From the NCBI RefSeq assembly GCF_036248275.1, contig NZ_CP109181.1, forward strand, positions 8,494,001-8,558,000: 64,000 bases of DNA. Reading direction: 5' to 3'. Both the position numbers and the translations under genes were made by a program. Below, piece by piece: positions 62,978 to 64,000 of this stretch. Positions within the stretch are counted from its first letter, which is position 1; every line of letters starts with the position of its first letter. Below the pieces are notes generated by a model. It was not told the DNA's origin. It did no database searches and was given only the letters and a program-made list of their open reading frames with translations. The DNA comes from Streptomyces sp. NBC_01716. Lineage in GTDB: Bacteria > Actinomycetota > Actinomycetes > Streptomycetales > Streptomycetaceae.

Positions 62978-63768
62978 CCACCACCGGCCTGATCCTGCGC
63001 CTGTCCGGGCTCCTGCAGTCCTGGGGAGAACGCGGGGTGTTCCACCACCGCGACACGGCCCCCTTCCCCACCCGCTCCGCCCTGATCGGCATGTTCGCCG
63101 CCGCCCAGGGCCGCACCCGCGAAGAAGCCCTCGCCCCCTATCCGAAGTTCCCGGACACACCGGACCACCGCGACCTGACCTTCACCCTCAGGATCGACCG
63201 CCCCGGCACCCTCTACCGCGACTACCACACCGTGGGAGGCGGCCGCCCGCCCGAGGAGAGCCTGCACACCGCGAAGGGCGGACACCGCCCACCGGCTGGC
63301 TCCACCCTCATCTCTCACCGCGACTACCTCGCCGGCGCCGTCTTCACCGCCGCGGTCCAGGGCCCCGACGCCCTCATCACCCACATCGCCGACACCCTCA
63401 ACCAGCCGCGCTACGCCCCCTTCCTCGGCCGCCGCACCTGCGTTCCCGACGAGCCGCTCGTCCTCGCCCGCACCGACGACCCGCTCACCGAACTCCGCGA
63501 GCGCGTTCCCCTCAGCCTCAGCACACCACCCCGCCCCGGCGCTGACAGCGTCCCCGTCACCTTCGTCTTCGAACACCCGCCTCCCGGCGACAGCACCGCC
63601 TACCCCGACCGGGAATCGGCCGGCGAACCGGTCGACTTCACCACCGCAGGCCGACGCCACCTACCTCGCCCCCTGTGGTTCACCACCGAAGAACTTCCCG
63701 CCCGCCTCTACGCCGGGCCGCGCCCCATCGACGCCCTGGCCGCCTACATGCACGGAACACACCTGTGA
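62974..63768 (+). CDS. cas5e: Type I-E CRISPR-associated protein Cas5e (CasD)
   Basis: 264 residues from GTG 62974. Cas5 N-terminus TTGLILRLSGLLQSWGERGV, then PFPTRSALIGMFAAAQGRTR, YRDYHTVGGGRPPEES, STLISHRDYLAGAVFTAAVQ and the Cas5e RYAPFLGRRTCVPDEPLVLA. Cas5e caps the 5' handle of the crRNA in Cascade. Intact here, but its partner Cas7e is broken and no cas3, cse1 or cse2 is in the window. Confidence 0.92.
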   Translation: MTTTGLILRLSGLLQSWGERGVFHHRDTAPFPTRSALIGMFAAAQGRTREEALAPYPKFPDTPDHRDLTFTLRIDRPGTLYRDYHTVGGGRPPEESLHTAKGGHRPPAGSTLISHRDYLAGAVFTAAVQGPDALITHIADTLNQPRYAPFLGRRTCVPDEPLVLARTDDPLTELRERVPLSLSTPPRPGADSVPVTFVFEHPPPGDSTAYPDRESAGEPVDFTTAGRRHLPRPLWFTTEELPARLYAGPRPIDALAAYMHGTHL

Positions 63769-64000
63769 CCACACTGACGCGTATCGTCCTCAACCCCCGC
63801 CACCGCGCGGTCCGCAACGACCTCGCGGACTCCCGCCAGCTGCACAAAACGCTCATGCGCCTGGTCCCCGACAACCTCGGGCCGTCCCCCGCGCCGCCGC
63901 CGGGCTCCTCTACCGCCTCGAACCCGCAGCCGAGCCCGTCGTGTTCGTCCAAACCGCCCACCAACCCGACCTGACCTCCCTGCCCCGGCACTACGCCAGC
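63765..64000 (+). pseudogene. cas6e: Type I-E crRNA endonuclease Cas6e (CasE), 5' part, frameshifted, runs off window
   Basis: Starts VTTLTRIVLNPRHRAVRNDL and ADSRQLHKTLMRLVPDNLGP, the Cas6e N-terminus with His in the QLHKTLM helix. After GPSP the expected sequence RAAAGLLYRLEPAAEPVVFV is in another frame; one added base in the C5 run at 63886-63890 joins them. The rest is outside the window, where cas1 and cas2 would normally follow. GTG start overlaps cas5e (GTGA). Confidence 0.82.

Overview
The window is high-GC DNA from an actinomycete, most likely a Streptomyces or close relative. This rests on GTG starts, pervasive 4-base gene overlaps (ATGA/GTGA), a secreted chitin-type LPMO behind DasR-like sites, a DUF1876 protein, MSMEG-type Nit1C genes and type I-E CRISPR repeats. 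The layout is accessory: catabolic and transport clusters, each with its own regulator, separated by decayed DNA (IS relics, MITE-like elements, broken genes) and ending in a damaged CRISPR-Cas locus.

Left part (1-7.0 kb). A sugar ABC transporter operon (binding protein, two permeases, then a translationally coupled LacI regulator running off the edge) is read leftward. It is followed by two small genes, an istB relic and the LPMO gene.

7.2-15.5 kb is a Nit1C cluster read leftward: MSMEG_0570-like protein, flavin oxidoreductase, an extra amidohydrolase, MSMEG_0572-like protein, radical SAM protein, GNAT-AIR synthase fusion, Nit6803-type nitrilase, a second nitrilase paralogue that has lost the catalytic Cys and Glu, and a glycosyltransferase. 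Nit1C clusters are linked in the literature to nitrogen starvation and cyanide responses.

15.8-25.3 kb is a Rieske oxygenase catabolic cluster: a NitT/TauT-type ABC transporter, a methyltransferase-like protein, two small proteins, the Rieske alpha subunit, an aspartate dehydrogenase-like enzyme, a gamma-glutamyltransferase-family enzyme, a VOC protein and a GntR/FCD regulator. A shared motif (ATYTTGTATYCMA) lies before all four transcription units, including gntR, so this looks like one local regulon.

25.3-40.2 kb is a second regulon in decaying DNA: amidohydrolase, MmgE/PrpD protein, LacI regulator, D-amino-acid-oxidase-like enzyme and a polyamine-type ABC transporter. Palindromes of the form TGTAACTAGTTACA occur at seven places. 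Relics of a peptide ABC transporter, an IS630-type transposase, an IS3 orfA, a Ku C-terminus and two related MITE-like elements lie between the genes.

41.3-43.5 kb carries a GmrSD-type (DUF262/DUF1524) modification-dependent restriction protein with a RAMA-like C-terminus, broken by one base in a T run.

43.9-57.5 kb is a GntR gene divergent from a long operon: BMP-type ABC transporter, amidohydrolase, bicupin, PEBP-like protein, FAD monooxygenase, metallo-beta-lactamase-fold hydrolase, carboxymuconolactone decarboxylase-like protein, HIBADH-type dehydrogenase and two aldehyde dehydrogenases. The second aldehyde dehydrogenase is cut off at about 57400, where foreign-looking DNA begins.

57.7-64.0 kb is a type I-E CRISPR locus: two short arrays in the same orientation, a DUF4238 gene between them, a CoiA-like gene whose 3' end reads into the second array, an IS3-family element with a lost catalytic Asp, and on its other side a 5'-truncated cas7e, then cas5e and the start of cas6e. 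Single-base indels in short homopolymers break cas7e, cas6e, one permease and the restriction gene. They are either true decay or sequence errors.
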